The notes beneath the pieces were generated by a model. The model was not told the origin of the DNA and searched no databases. It saw nothing but the letters and a program-made list of their open reading frames with translations. A DNA stretch of 26,272 nucleotides from an uncultured Lachnospiraceae bacterium (GTDB lineage Bacteria; Bacillota; Clostridia; Lachnospirales; Lachnospiraceae). A program made the position numbers and the translations under genes. Shown here piece after piece: positions 8,663 to 16,240 of this stretch; positions within the stretch are counted from its first letter, which is position 1; each line of letters opens with the position of its first letter. The stretch covers positions 1 to 26,272 of the forward strand of contig CAJTUC010000046.1 in the NCBI GenBank assembly GCA_910579395.1, written 5' to 3'.

Positions 8663-10135
8663 TCACGAAACCGCAATGTAGGTCAACGGAATCTTTACCG
8701 TAAAAGTCGTTCCTTCTCCTTCCTCACTGACTACTTTGATCGTTCCTCTGTGCATCAAGATAGCGCTCCTAGTAATCGACAATCCAAGGCCTGTCCCTTC
8801 GATTTCTCTGGAATGAGATTTATCCACCCTATAAAAACGTTCATAAATATGTTCGACGGAATCCGCCGGAATACCGATTCCGGAATCCGCCACCTCCACG
8901 GTAAAAAACTGGTGGTCCGCATCTACGGTCACTTTGACCCACCCATGCTCCTTATTATATTTGATGGCATTCTCTATCAAATTCGTAATAACTTGTGTTA
9001 TTTTTACTTCATCCACAGCCGCCATGACCGGTCTGATACTTTCATAAACGAGTTCGATGTCCCGCTTGATCGCGATAGGCCGGAGTCTTCTCATGATCAG
9101 TTCTACCAGCAGATTGATATCGACCTGAGAAATATTCAGCGTGAAAGCCGTCCCATCCATTTTGATCAGAGCGAGCAGGTCGTTGATGATCTTATTTTCT
9201 CTGTCGATTTCGGTCGCAATGTCCTCCATGAACTCCCGATACAGTTCCACCGGAACATCTTCCTGCCCCCGCAGGGAGTCCGCCAGTACTTTGATGGATG
9301 TAATCGGCGTTTTCAATTCATGGGAAACGTTGGATACAAATTCCTGTCTGGAATCATCCAGCACCTTCATACGACTGAGCACCTGATTGAAGGCATCTCC
9401 GATATGCTCCGTTTCCAGATAATCCGGTACGGAAATGGGATCGCTCTTATATCCTTCCTTGACCTGACTCAAAGCATCCGTTATTTTTTCAAAAGGCCTG
9501 ATCAGAAGATGGGATAAAACAAACGATACCAGAAAAATCGCAATGATGACGATCACTTCTACCACGAGTGCCTGTCTGCTCAGAATATCCATCGTAACGG
9601 TAATACTATCCGTCGATACACTGGTCAGCATAACGCCGCTGACAATATCAAATTTTTTGGGTTCTTCCCCTGTCATATTCATTACCATCGTTTCCGTGAT
9701 CGGTATCGTCATTTCAATATAACCGTTTTCGGAATCGTACTGGCTCGTATTTTCACCCTTCATGCAGCGGATGACTTCTTCGGAAACAATTGTTTTCCCT
9801 TCGCTGATTCCATAAGTGTCCTTTACGACTTTCAGGCTGCTGTTGATGATCAGAACGCGCCCGTCATATAGATTGGAGAACTGGTTCACCTCCGCATTGA
9901 TCACCTCTGAAGAAGTGTCCTGCAGATAACGGTAAGCGATCAGATGATTTGCCAGGATCCGAAGCTGCTCCTGCACATCGGAAGTCCGAACGCTCACCGC
10001 ACGATGTTCGTAATTTTCCAGAATTGCATACCGCATGAAAATACAGGGTATTAATCCGACAATGAACAAAATGAGGAACAGACGCACTTTCAGGCTGCGC
10101 AGAATTTTTAATTTTCTAAAATTCCATTTATGCAA
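8663..10135 (-). CDS. HAMP-containing sensor histidine kinase (WalK/PhoR-like)
   Basis: 490 residues: membrane helix about 18-37, an extracellular region of about 150 residues, second helix about 189-212, HAMP linker (about 213-263), then HisKA with His about 272 in VSHELKTP, N-box NLIENAIKYN (385-394), G1 DSGIGIP (417-423) and G2 GTGLGLS (447-453). The start is a TTG at 10135. No ATG lies nearby in frame and a stop codon lies just upstream in this frame, while a GGGGAG/AGG ribosome site inside the end of the regulator gene sits about 8 bases before the TTG. The gene overlaps the regulator by 8 bases. The signal is unknown; the operon suggests a link to envelope state or DNA uptake. Confidence 0.92.
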   Translation of the reverse strand: MHKWNFRKLKILRSLKVRLFLILFIVGLIPCIFMRYAILENYEHRAVSVRTSDVQEQLRILANHLIAYRYLQDTSSEVINAEVNQFSNLYDGRVLIINSSLKVVKDTYGISEGKTIVSEEVIRCMKGENTSQYDSENGYIEMTIPITETMVMNMTGEEPKKFDIVSGVMLTSVSTDSITVTMDILSRQALVVEVIVIIAIFLVSFVLSHLLIRPFEKITDALSQVKEGYKSDPISVPDYLETEHIGDAFNQVLSRMKVLDDSRQEFVSNVSHELKTPITSIKVLADSLRGQEDVPVELYREFMEDIATEIDRENKIINDLLALIKMDGTAFTLNISQVDINLLVELIMRRLRPIAIKRDIELVYESIRPVMAAVDEVKITQVITNLIENAIKYNKEHGWVKVTVDADHQFFTVEVADSGIGIPADSVEHIYERFYRVDKSHSREIEGTGLGLSITRSAILMHRGTIKVVSEEGEGTTFTVKIPLTYIAVS

Positions 10136-10814
10136 AGTAATAACCTACTCCCCATTTTGTATGCACATACACCGGTTCGCTCGGTGTCGTTTCGATTTTT
10201 TCTCTCAAACGGCGGATATGTACATCTACCGTCCGCACATCTCCCGGGTAATCGCTGCCCCATATGATCTTCAGCAGATTTTCTCTACTGTAGACCTTAT
10301 TCGGGTTTTTCATTAACAGCTCCAGTACTTCAAATTCCTTTGCAGTCAGATTGACTTCCCGGTTCTTGATATAGACCCTTCTGCCGTCGCAGTCCAAGCG
10401 CATATCACGGTTCTCGATAATCCTCTGCGCATCTTTCTCTTCATTCTTTCTCCCGGTCCTTCGCATGATTGCTTTGATTCTCGCCTTCACTTCCAGAATG
10501 TTGAAAGGTTTGGTAATATAATCGTCCGCACCATACTCCAGTCCGAGAATTTTATCCATATCCTCACCTTTTGCGGTCAGCATAACGATAGGCGTATTGG
10601 AAAAATCCCGAATCTGCTGGCATACCTCAAAACCAGTCATCTTGGGCAGCATGACATCCAGCAAAATCATATCATACGCGTTGCTTTTCGCCAATTCCAA
10701 CGCTTCTTCCCCGTCATATGCACAATCCACTTCCATGCCATCCTGCTCTAAGCTGAAACGGATCCCTTTTACAATTAATTTCTCATCGTCTACGACTAAT
10801 ACTCTTTTACTCAT
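10128..10814 (-). CDS. OmpR-family response regulator (WalR/PhoB-like)
   Basis: 228 residues. The receiver domain shows VVDDEK at the acidic pocket, phospho-acceptor Asp about 53 in ILLDVMLP, and TAKGED and KPF at the switch residues. The winged-helix domain (about 130-227) carries the VRTVDVHIRRLREK recognition segment found in WalR/PhoB-type proteins. It lies 38 bp below comEA and overlaps the kinase gene by 8 bases, so it is the partner of that kinase. The target promoters are unknown; autoregulation from the comEA promoter is possible. Confidence 0.93.
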   Translation of the reverse strand: MSKRVLVVDDEKLIVKGIRFSLEQDGMEVDCAYDGEEALELAKSNAYDMILLDVMLPKMTGFEVCQQIRDFSNTPIVMLTAKGEDMDKILGLEYGADDYITKPFNILEVKARIKAIMRRTGRKNEEKDAQRIIENRDMRLDCDGRRVYIKNREVNLTAKEFEVLELLMKNPNKVYSRENLLKIIWGSDYPGDVRTVDVHIRRLREKIETTPSEPVYVHTKWGVGYYFA

Positions 10815-10852
10815 AGCAACCCCTCATTCCTACACATTCCGCGTCATTCCGT

Positions 10853-11620
10853 TTATTTTACGGTGATCTTATCCTTTATTTTCTCAAAAGTCCCTTCTTT
10901 GATACCGCTCACCTTCATGATATCTTCAATGGATGCAAAGTTTCCGTTCTCCTGCCGGTACTGTATGATCGCCGCAGCTTTACCCGCACCGATGCCGGGA
11001 ATTGCGCTCAGCTCATTTTCCTCTGCTGTATTGATATTCACGAGTCCGTTCATACTGCCGGACGAATTATCTGCCATACCGGCCGCTCCCGGCTCCTGCA
11101 GCCCCGTATTCAGTGTGTCTTCCTGCCATAGTGCCTGATAAGAACCGGCCGCCTTCGCCGCATCCGCTTCTTCCACCGTCGGTATGGCAAGCCGCTGACC
11201 GTCCTGTAAGATACCGGCCTGATTGATAAAATCCTCACAGGCGTCTTCCCGAAAACCTCCGGCCGCCGCAACGCCTTCATAAACTCTGCTACCCGCCGCC
11301 AGTTGATAGACACCCGGATTTTCTACCGCGCCGCAAATATGTACATAGATATCCGGCGGTATAACGGCATCCTGTACCGTCATGCTGTTCTCCGCTTTCG
11401 TTCCCGCCTCCGGCGCCCCGGTACTGCCGCCCGATGGCGCCGTCTCCGTTCCGGTTTCCACGTCCAAATCCCTGTCTGCATCCACCGCGCTTTCCGTTCC
11501 GCTCTCATGCCCGTCAAGCTCCAGCACGATATCCTCTCTGCTCGTACAGGCGGTCAGCATCAGAACCAGAAAAAGAAAAAAGATTCCCCTTATTAATTGA
11601 TTGATAATAGATGTACGCAT
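10853..11620 (-). CDS. comEA: ComEA-family DNA-binding lipoprotein (SLBB plus helix-hairpin-helix)
   Basis: 255 residues. An N-terminal hydrophobic segment ends in a lipobox (MLTAC, Cys about 25), so this copy looks lipid-anchored rather than anchored by a helix as in Bacillus ComEA. An acidic, low-complexity Ser/Thr/Gly linker (about 28-85) precedes an SLBB domain (about 90-155, starting IYVHICGAV). At the C-terminus are two helix-hairpin-helix motifs (about 193-255; LVNINTAEENEL...IPGIGAGKAAAI and VSGIKEGTFEKI) that bind double-stranded DNA during uptake. It is the first gene of the operon that ends in comEC. The ATG is preceded by AAAGG. Confidence 0.9.
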   Translation of the reverse strand: MRTSIINQLIRGIFFLFLVLMLTACTSREDIVLELDGHESGTESAVDADRDLDVETGTETAPSGGSTGAPEAGTKAENSMTVQDAVIPPDIYVHICGAVENPGVYQLAAGSRVYEGVAAAGGFREDACEDFINQAGILQDGQRLAIPTVEEADAAKAAGSYQALWQEDTLNTGLQEPGAAGMADNSSGSMNGLVNINTAEENELSAIPGIGAGKAAAIIQYRQENGNFASIEDIMKVSGIKEGTFEKIKDKITVK

Positions 11621-11633
11621 AGTTTCCTTTCCG

Positions 11634-11656
11634 CTTCTCCGGCCCTGCCGGAAAAG
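11634..11656. other. Hairpin just before the comEA ribosome-binding site
   Basis: CTTCTCCGGC and GCCGGAAAAG form a 10-bp stem with one mismatch around a CCT loop. It lies in the comEA leader, immediately before the Shine-Dalgarno on the minus strand. Its first arm could alternatively pair with the GGAAAGG ribosome-binding segment. Confidence 0.45.
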
Positions 11657-11686
11657 CTCAGGAAGTCCCCGCTATGCACTTATTTT

Positions 11687-11715
11687 ATTGTAAAATAAAT
11701 TCAGTCCTATGTCCA
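11687..11715 (-). promoter_or_regulatory. Promoter of the comEA-comEC operon
   Basis: On the minus strand TGGACA (11710-11715) and TACAAT (11687-11692) are exactly 17 bp apart, each matching the sigma-A consensus at five of six bases. The -35 hexamer lies in the last two sense codons of the upstream transporter gene. The -10 overlaps an AT-only inverted repeat (11680-11698). Confidence 0.6.
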
Positions 11716-12138
11716 CTTAAAAATAATAATTCCGAGAATTGCAATTCCCATGCCTGCCAGCTTCCGGATTTCAAGAGGCTGCTTTTCCACACCGAAGAGC
11801 CCGAACAGCTCGATCAGATATGCCACGATGAGCTGCGAAATGACAATGAGCATAACGGACTTGGCCGGCCCCAGCATCTCCATTGCCTTAATAACGGTAT
11901 AGGTAATAAACGCACCGATTGCACCGCCAAGCAGCATATATTTGGGTTGTACTTTGAACAGCGCTCCGAAAGACGAGCGGTCCGTGAAAAGCCAGGCCCC
12001 CAAACAGACGAGCAGCGCCGTGAACTGCACAAACGCATTCGCTACCCATATGGTAGACGATTTCGTGACCTGTGTATTAAAAACGCCCTGAATGCTCATA
12101 AAAGCACCGGATAATAATGCAATAAAAAATCCAACCAT
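11707..12138 (-). CDS. DMT/YdcZ-family small membrane transporter
   Basis: 143 residues from the ATG at 12138, chosen because GGAAGG lies six bases upstream and because longer starts would run back into a transcription terminator. Five hydrophobic helices fill nearly the whole protein (about 2-20, 30-50, 67-88, 94-116 and 123-143). The opening GFFIALLSGAFMSIQGVFNTQV and the internal GGAIGAF match the YdcZ (DUF606) family of the drug/metabolite transporter superfamily. Single-domain members are often assumed to work as dimers. The substrate is unknown. The gene stands alone between the terminator of the arginine operon and the comEA promoter, and its 3' end carries part of that promoter. Confidence 0.82.
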   Translation of the reverse strand: MVGFFIALLSGAFMSIQGVFNTQVTKSSTIWVANAFVQFTALLVCLGAWLFTDRSSFGALFKVQPKYMLLGGAIGAFITYTVIKAMEMLGPAKSVMLIVISQLIVAYLIELFGLFGVEKQPLEIRKLAGMGIAILGIIIFKWT

Positions 12139-12170
12139 GATTGACCTTCCATTCTTCATTCTTATATTAA

Positions 12171-12205
12171 CAAAAAGTACAAGACGGCCAAAACCATCTT
12201 GTACT
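12171..12205 (-). terminator. Intrinsic terminator after the solute-binding protein gene
   Basis: On the minus strand a 9-bp stem AGTACAAGA/TCTTGTACT with two further G-C pairs inside is followed directly by TTTTTG. It lies 66 bp beyond the stop of the solute-binding protein gene and before the transporter start, so it should end the argC-led transcript. Confidence 0.75.
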
Positions 12206-12270
12206 ATCATTTCCCTGTATCAGTCAAAATATGCACGATTTTTTCACATTTCCGAATCGCAGACGCGCGC

Positions 12271-13890
12271 TTATTCCGTTTCTCCGGAGTCTCCTTCGGT
12301 TTCTTCCGCCATTTCTCCGTCTACGAATTCCTCTTCCTCCGGCTCATCCTCCGGGACGTCGATATACTCCTCCGTATATTCTTCACCCTTTACCTGTGTC
12401 ATGATTTTCTCAGAAAGGGATTTCAACTCCGCATTTGCATCGTTCCCTGCCCATATTCTGGCAAAAGCAATTTCCATCTCTACCCAGTAATTGCTCGTTC
12501 CGATCATTTTGGGGTTAGGCGCGGATTTTTCATATTCCGCGATAAATGCCTGCACATTCCCGTTATCAAAAATAACATCTGTTCTTGCCGGTATTTTCCC
12601 TGTTCGGTCGTACAGGTTATCCGCATTATAGCAGGACAGATAAACTGCAAAATCATTTGCCATATCCTTATACATGGAATATCCATTGACGACAATGCAC
12701 TGTGTCACGGATAACGACCGGGAAACAAGCTCCTCATTCACATTCGGTATCAGAGAAGTTCCGTATTCATACTGAAATTCCCCGTTCGCTTTCGCTTCCT
12801 CTATCTTCGCCAGTGCATCCGTCGTCACCACCGTGTAAACAATCTTTCCATCAATAAAATCCTGTAAAATATCCGCATAGCTGATTTCTTCGGCATCGAT
12901 GGAAAAGAACTGATTCAAATCCTGATAAACCCTCATGCAGCGGATTGCATCTTCATTGTAAATATTTATGAAATCGTCTCTGTCCCCTGCGATTCCGCCT
13001 ACGTCAATATAGTTTCCGACAAAGAAATAATTATAAAAAATATCGGATACATCCCATTTAAAAATTGCTTCTACCTGTTCCGGCGCATCATAGACATCCG
13101 CAAATGCCAGAATATCATCGATTGTCTTTGGAAGCGCTTCTTCCACCCGCTCTGCCACCGCATTTTCATCGATTCCGTCCGCCTCCGGGGTTCCTTCCGC
13201 ATTCACCTGTGAAGCATCCGCCGTTTCCGTTCCCTCCGAACCGCCGGATTCACCGGATTCCGCATCTTCTTCTCCGGCTTCTTCCTCCGGCCCGTTCTGT
13301 GCAAGTTCCGCCTCAGCCGCTTCGGCCGCCGCCACATCGAGTTCCGCCTCTATCTGTGCACGCGCCCAGTCTTCCAGATAAGTCTTATTATACAAAAAAG
13401 AGCTGGTCTCAAAATAAAATGGATAGCCAATCTGCTTATCATGATAAGTGGCCGCATGAATTGCCGTATCCGTAAAAAAATTCGACATAGGCAGAACACC
13501 CTCCGGTATCCTGATTTCCGATGCGAGTCCGGCCAGATATGCTTTTTCCAGAGAATCGTTTCCTACAATGTATAAATCCGGCACCTCTTCCGAATGCAGC
13601 GAAGCCTGATTAATGGTTTCCAGATATTCCGCACCTGACGTATGCACCGGAATCACCCGGGCTTCGTCTTGAAAATCATTATAGGCAACCGCCACGCTGT
13701 TCAGATAATCCGTCAAAGCCTCATCCGTATACCACAGATACAATGTCTCCCTGTGCCCGAAAAGAGGCTCTTCTATCTCTTCCGTCTCCTCCTTCGGCTC
13801 TACCGTCAGCCCGCGGCTGCTTACGGCATAAAGCCCGCCGACTACGCACGCTATCAGAAGAACGGTCAAAAATCTTCTTTTTATGATCAC
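12271..13890 (-). CDS. Orphan extracellular solute-binding protein with acidic insert and tail
   Basis: 539 residues, starting with GTG at 13890 and AGGAG six bases upstream. The N-terminus is basic and hydrophobic (about 7-23). A possible lipobox LIAC at 12-15 is early and the hydrophobic stretch continues past it, so a simple membrane anchor is also possible. The body resembles family-1 (sugar-type) binding proteins: LYLWYTDE strand, PDLYIVGNDSL, FETSSFLYNKTYL, then PKTIDDILAFADVY and late Trp/Phe-rich segments. Between YNKTYLEDW (about 168-175) and PKTIDDIL (about 254-261) sits about 75 residues of Ala/Glu/Gly-rich acidic sequence that the family normally lacks. A second acidic tail fills about 503-539. 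No permease or ATPase gene lies nearby. It follows argD by 23 bp. The ligand is unknown. Confidence 0.8.
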   Translation of the reverse strand: MIIKRRFLTVLLIACVVGGLYAVSSRGLTVEPKEETEEIEEPLFGHRETLYLWYTDEALTDYLNSVAVAYNDFQDEARVIPVHTSGAEYLETINQASLHSEEVPDLYIVGNDSLEKAYLAGLASEIRIPEGVLPMSNFFTDTAIHAATYHDKQIGYPFYFETSSFLYNKTYLEDWARAQIEAELDVAAAEAAEAELAQNGPEEEAGEEDAESGESGGSEGTETADASQVNAEGTPEADGIDENAVAERVEEALPKTIDDILAFADVYDAPEQVEAIFKWDVSDIFYNYFFVGNYIDVGGIAGDRDDFINIYNEDAIRCMRVYQDLNQFFSIDAEEISYADILQDFIDGKIVYTVVTTDALAKIEEAKANGEFQYEYGTSLIPNVNEELVSRSLSVTQCIVVNGYSMYKDMANDFAVYLSCYNADNLYDRTGKIPARTDVIFDNGNVQAFIAEYEKSAPNPKMIGTSNYWVEMEIAFARIWAGNDANAELKSLSEKIMTQVKGEEYTEEYIDVPEDEPEEEEFVDGEMAEETEGDSGETE

Positions 13891-13913
13891 GCTTTTCTCC
13901 TATCTATACTTTT

Positions 13914-15104
13914 TCAATCCAGACATTTCCGTAAAATACTTATCATTTCATCAATATGCTGCTTCGTGATAATGAGCGCCGGAACAAAACGAATGATATT
14001 GCTTCCTGCATTGATGAGAATCAGTCCTTTTTCCATTGCCCTGTTAATGATATCTCCAACCGGCTCTCTGCAGACAAGTCCCTGCATCAGACCTGCGCCG
14101 CGCCTTGTTTCCACTATGTCATATTCCGCTGCAAGAGCATCCAGCTGTTCTTCCAGATAAACGCCCGCTTCCTGCACATGCTCGAGAATATGCTCTTTTT
14201 CATATAAATCGAGCACTTTGCAAATTGCCGCACAGGCAAGTGGATTACCGCCGTAAGTCGTCCCGTGGTCGCCCGCTTTCAGGGAATTTAGCCCAACCTT
14301 CTCCGTCATCAGAAAAGCGCCGACCGGAACGCCGCAGCCAAGCGCCTTCGCCGTCGTCATGATATCCGGTTTGATGCCGAATTTCTGCCACGCATACATA
14401 TAGCCGGTCCGTCCCATGCCGCACTGAATTTCATCCAGAATCAGCAGGATATCCCGCTCTTCGCACAGATTCTTTACTTGTCTGAGAAACGCTTCTTCCG
14501 CCGGATAAAGTCCGCCTTCCCCCTGTACTGTTTCTAATAAAATAGCGCACGTTTTTTCATTCACATTGGCCATTATGCTGTCAAAATCGTTCAAATCCGC
14601 AAACCGGATATTGCCGATCATCGGTTCAAATGCTTCCCTGTAATGCGGATTTCCGGTAACAGAAAGCGCCCCCATCGTCCTGCCGTGGAAAGAATGATTC
14701 ATCGCGATGATCTCATGGTCTGTTTTCCCGTCTTTGAGATAAGCATATTTCCTTGCCGCTTTGATGGCTCCCTCAACTGCCTCCGCGCCGCTGTTCGTAA
14801 AAAAGACCCTGTCCATGCCGGAAGCTTTTTTCAGCTTCTTTGCCGCCTCAATGGCAGGTATATTATAATAATAATTGGAAGTATGGATAATCTTATCGAT
14901 CTGCTCTTTCAAAGCATCATTGTACTCTTGATTTCCGTATCCAAGCGCAAATACCGCAATCCCTGATACGAAGTCCAGATATTTTTTCCCTTCCATATCA
15001 TACAGATAAACGCCGTCGCCTTTTTCAAAGACTACCTGATAGCGGTTATAAGTATGTAAAAGGGCTTTCTCCGCCTCATCGATATACTCCTGCATTTTCG
15101 TCAT
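13914..15104 (-). CDS. argD: Acetylornithine aminotransferase
   Basis: Class III PLP-dependent aminotransferase that makes N2-acetylornithine from N-acetylglutamate semialdehyde. Visible features (numbering from the ATG at 15116): NSGAEAVEGAIKAARKY for cofactor phosphate binding (about 108-124), FHGRTMGAL (about 143), LDEIQCGMGRTG (227-238) with the PLP-ring Asp, and the Schiff-base Lys about 257 in TTAKALGCG. 396-400 residues is the normal length. Two ATGs 12 bases apart are possible, 15116 (MESN) and 15104 (MTKM). I chose the second because AGAAAGG, the Shine-Dalgarno form common here, lies 13 bases before it and only one base before the first. It is the last arginine gene before the solute-binding protein. 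Confidence 0.93.
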   Translation of the reverse strand: MTKMQEYIDEAEKALLHTYNRYQVVFEKGDGVYLYDMEGKKYLDFVSGIAVFALGYGNQEYNDALKEQIDKIIHTSNYYYNIPAIEAAKKLKKASGMDRVFFTNSGAEAVEGAIKAARKYAYLKDGKTDHEIIAMNHSFHGRTMGALSVTGNPHYREAFEPMIGNIRFADLNDFDSIMANVNEKTCAILLETVQGEGGLYPAEEAFLRQVKNLCEERDILLILDEIQCGMGRTGYMYAWQKFGIKPDIMTTAKALGCGVPVGAFLMTEKVGLNSLKAGDHGTTYGGNPLACAAICKVLDLYEKEHILEHVQEAGVYLEEQLDALAAEYDIVETRRGAGLMQGLVCREPVGDIINRAMEKGLILINAGSNIIRFVPALIITKQHIDEMISILRKCLD

Positions 15105-15148
15105 ATTACTCTCCATGCCTTTCTCTCAACCTATAATTATTCCATAAA

Positions 15149-15171
15149 GAAGAATGGCCCTGCCATTCTTC
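15149..15171. repeat. GCCCTGC-apex hairpin upstream of argD
   Basis: GAAGAATGGC and GCCATTCTTC form a perfect 10-bp stem around a CCT loop. It abuts the structured repeat at 15172-15258 and shares the same GC-CCT-GC apex with hairpins at 15183-15199 and 11634-11656. No U-run follows in either direction, so it may stabilise or process the argB-argD mRNA rather than terminate it. Confidence 0.55.
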
Positions 15172-15258
15172 AGTGTGAGAAAGATTTGCCCTGCAAATCG
15201 TAGAACTTCTTGGCCTCCCGTCCAATGGCGGGACGTCTTTAGAAGTTCTTCTCACACT
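15172..15258. repeat. Branched structured repeat between argB and argD
   Basis: Outer arms AGTGTGAGAA (15172-15181) and TTCTCACACT (15249-15258) are perfectly complementary. Inside are a 7-bp hairpin GATTTGC/GCAAATC (15183-15199), a second 9-bp pair AGAACTTCT/AGAAGTTCT (15202-15210 and 15241-15249), and within that a TCCCG/CGGGA stem (15216-15233). The whole can fold as a branched hairpin. A shorter relative lies at 3297-3333. The left part, read on the minus strand, encodes the last five residues and stop of argB. Confidence 0.7.
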
Positions 15259-16138
15259 TTTCATTATCATCAATAATCGCCGTCCCTATGCCGTGGTTGG
15301 TGAAAATCTCAAGCAACAGACAGTGCGGTATTCTGCCGTCCAGAATATGTACCCTGTTCACGCCCTCTCTGACCGCATCGGTGCAGTTCGCCAGCTTGGG
15401 CAGCATACCGCCGCCAATACAGCCGCTGGCGATCAGCTCTTCGGCCTGTGTCGCCGTCAGTCTGGAAATAAAGGTGGATTTATCCTCGATGTTCCGGTAA
15501 AGTCCCTCGATATCCGTCAAAAATGCAAGTTTTTCCGCAGAAACAGCCTTTGCAATTGCGCAGGCCGCATCATCGGCGTTGATATTATAAGTCTGAAACT
15601 GCTCGTCAAGCCCGATTGGTGCGACAATGGGCAGAAAATCCTTTTCCAGCAAATCATATAATACTTTGGGATTGACCTTTTTGATATCGCCTACAAAACC
15701 GATGTCCTGTCCGTCGGAGTATTTTTTATCACATTCCAGAAGTCCGCCGTCCTTGCCGCTGATGCCGACTGCCTTTACGCCCAGTTCCTGCACCATGCTG
15801 ACGAGGCTCTTGTTGACTTTATTCAACACCATCTCCGCAATTTCCATCGTATCGGCATCCGTCACACGAAGCCCGTTGACAAATCTCGCCTCCATGCCGA
15901 CCTTGCCGACCCAGCGGCTGATTTCCTTGCCGCCGCCGTGCACGATGATCGGTTTAAAACCTACCAGCTTCAAAAGCGTAACGTCTTTGATGACATTTTT
16001 CTGTAATTCTTCGTTGCTCATGGCGCTTCCGCCGTATTTCACAACGATGATCTTTCGATTAAATTTCTGAATATAGGGAAGCGCCTCAATCAGCGTCTCC
16101 GCCTTTTCCAGAATCTTACCCATTTCTTTCTGTTCCAT
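15239..16138 (-). CDS. argB: Acetylglutamate kinase
   Basis: Phosphorylates N-acetylglutamate, the second step of ornithine synthesis and in many bacteria the arginine-feedback step. 299 residues from the ATG at 16138, the normal length. Motifs of the amino-acid kinase fold: VVKYGGSAM near the N-terminus, VHGGGKEI phosphate loop, FVNGLRVTDADTMEIAEMVL substrate-binding stretch, and NINADDAACAIAKA with the LTDIEGLY segment. GGGMLPKL in the C-terminal half resembles the arginine-sensitive group, and the N-terminal helix (KILEKAETLIEALPYIQKF) that marks hexameric arginine-inhibited kinases is present. An in-frame ATG at 16150 is an alternative start. The final residues CEKNF and the stop come from a structured dispersed repeat. 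Confidence 0.95.
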   Translation of the reverse strand: MEQKEMGKILEKAETLIEALPYIQKFNRKIIVVKYGGSAMSNEELQKNVIKDVTLLKLVGFKPIIVHGGGKEISRWVGKVGMEARFVNGLRVTDADTMEIAEMVLNKVNKSLVSMVQELGVKAVGISGKDGGLLECDKKYSDGQDIGFVGDIKKVNPKVLYDLLEKDFLPIVAPIGLDEQFQTYNINADDAACAIAKAVSAEKLAFLTDIEGLYRNIEDKSTFISRLTATQAEELIASGCIGGGMLPKLANCTDAVREGVNRVHILDGRIPHCLLLEIFTNHGIGTAIIDDNEKCEKNF

Positions 16139-16240
16139 TTTGATTTCCATGCCTTTCAGTTCCAAATTATTCGTGTTACCATCTTCCCGACAGAATCGCT
16201 CCAAGGCAATCCTGTCAGACGAACTTGCCTGTCTTCATCT

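Noticed and set aside
12139..12210. Longer start for the YdcZ-like transporter
   Set aside because: The upstream part runs through an intrinsic terminator, and a good GGAAGG site serves the ATG at 12138.
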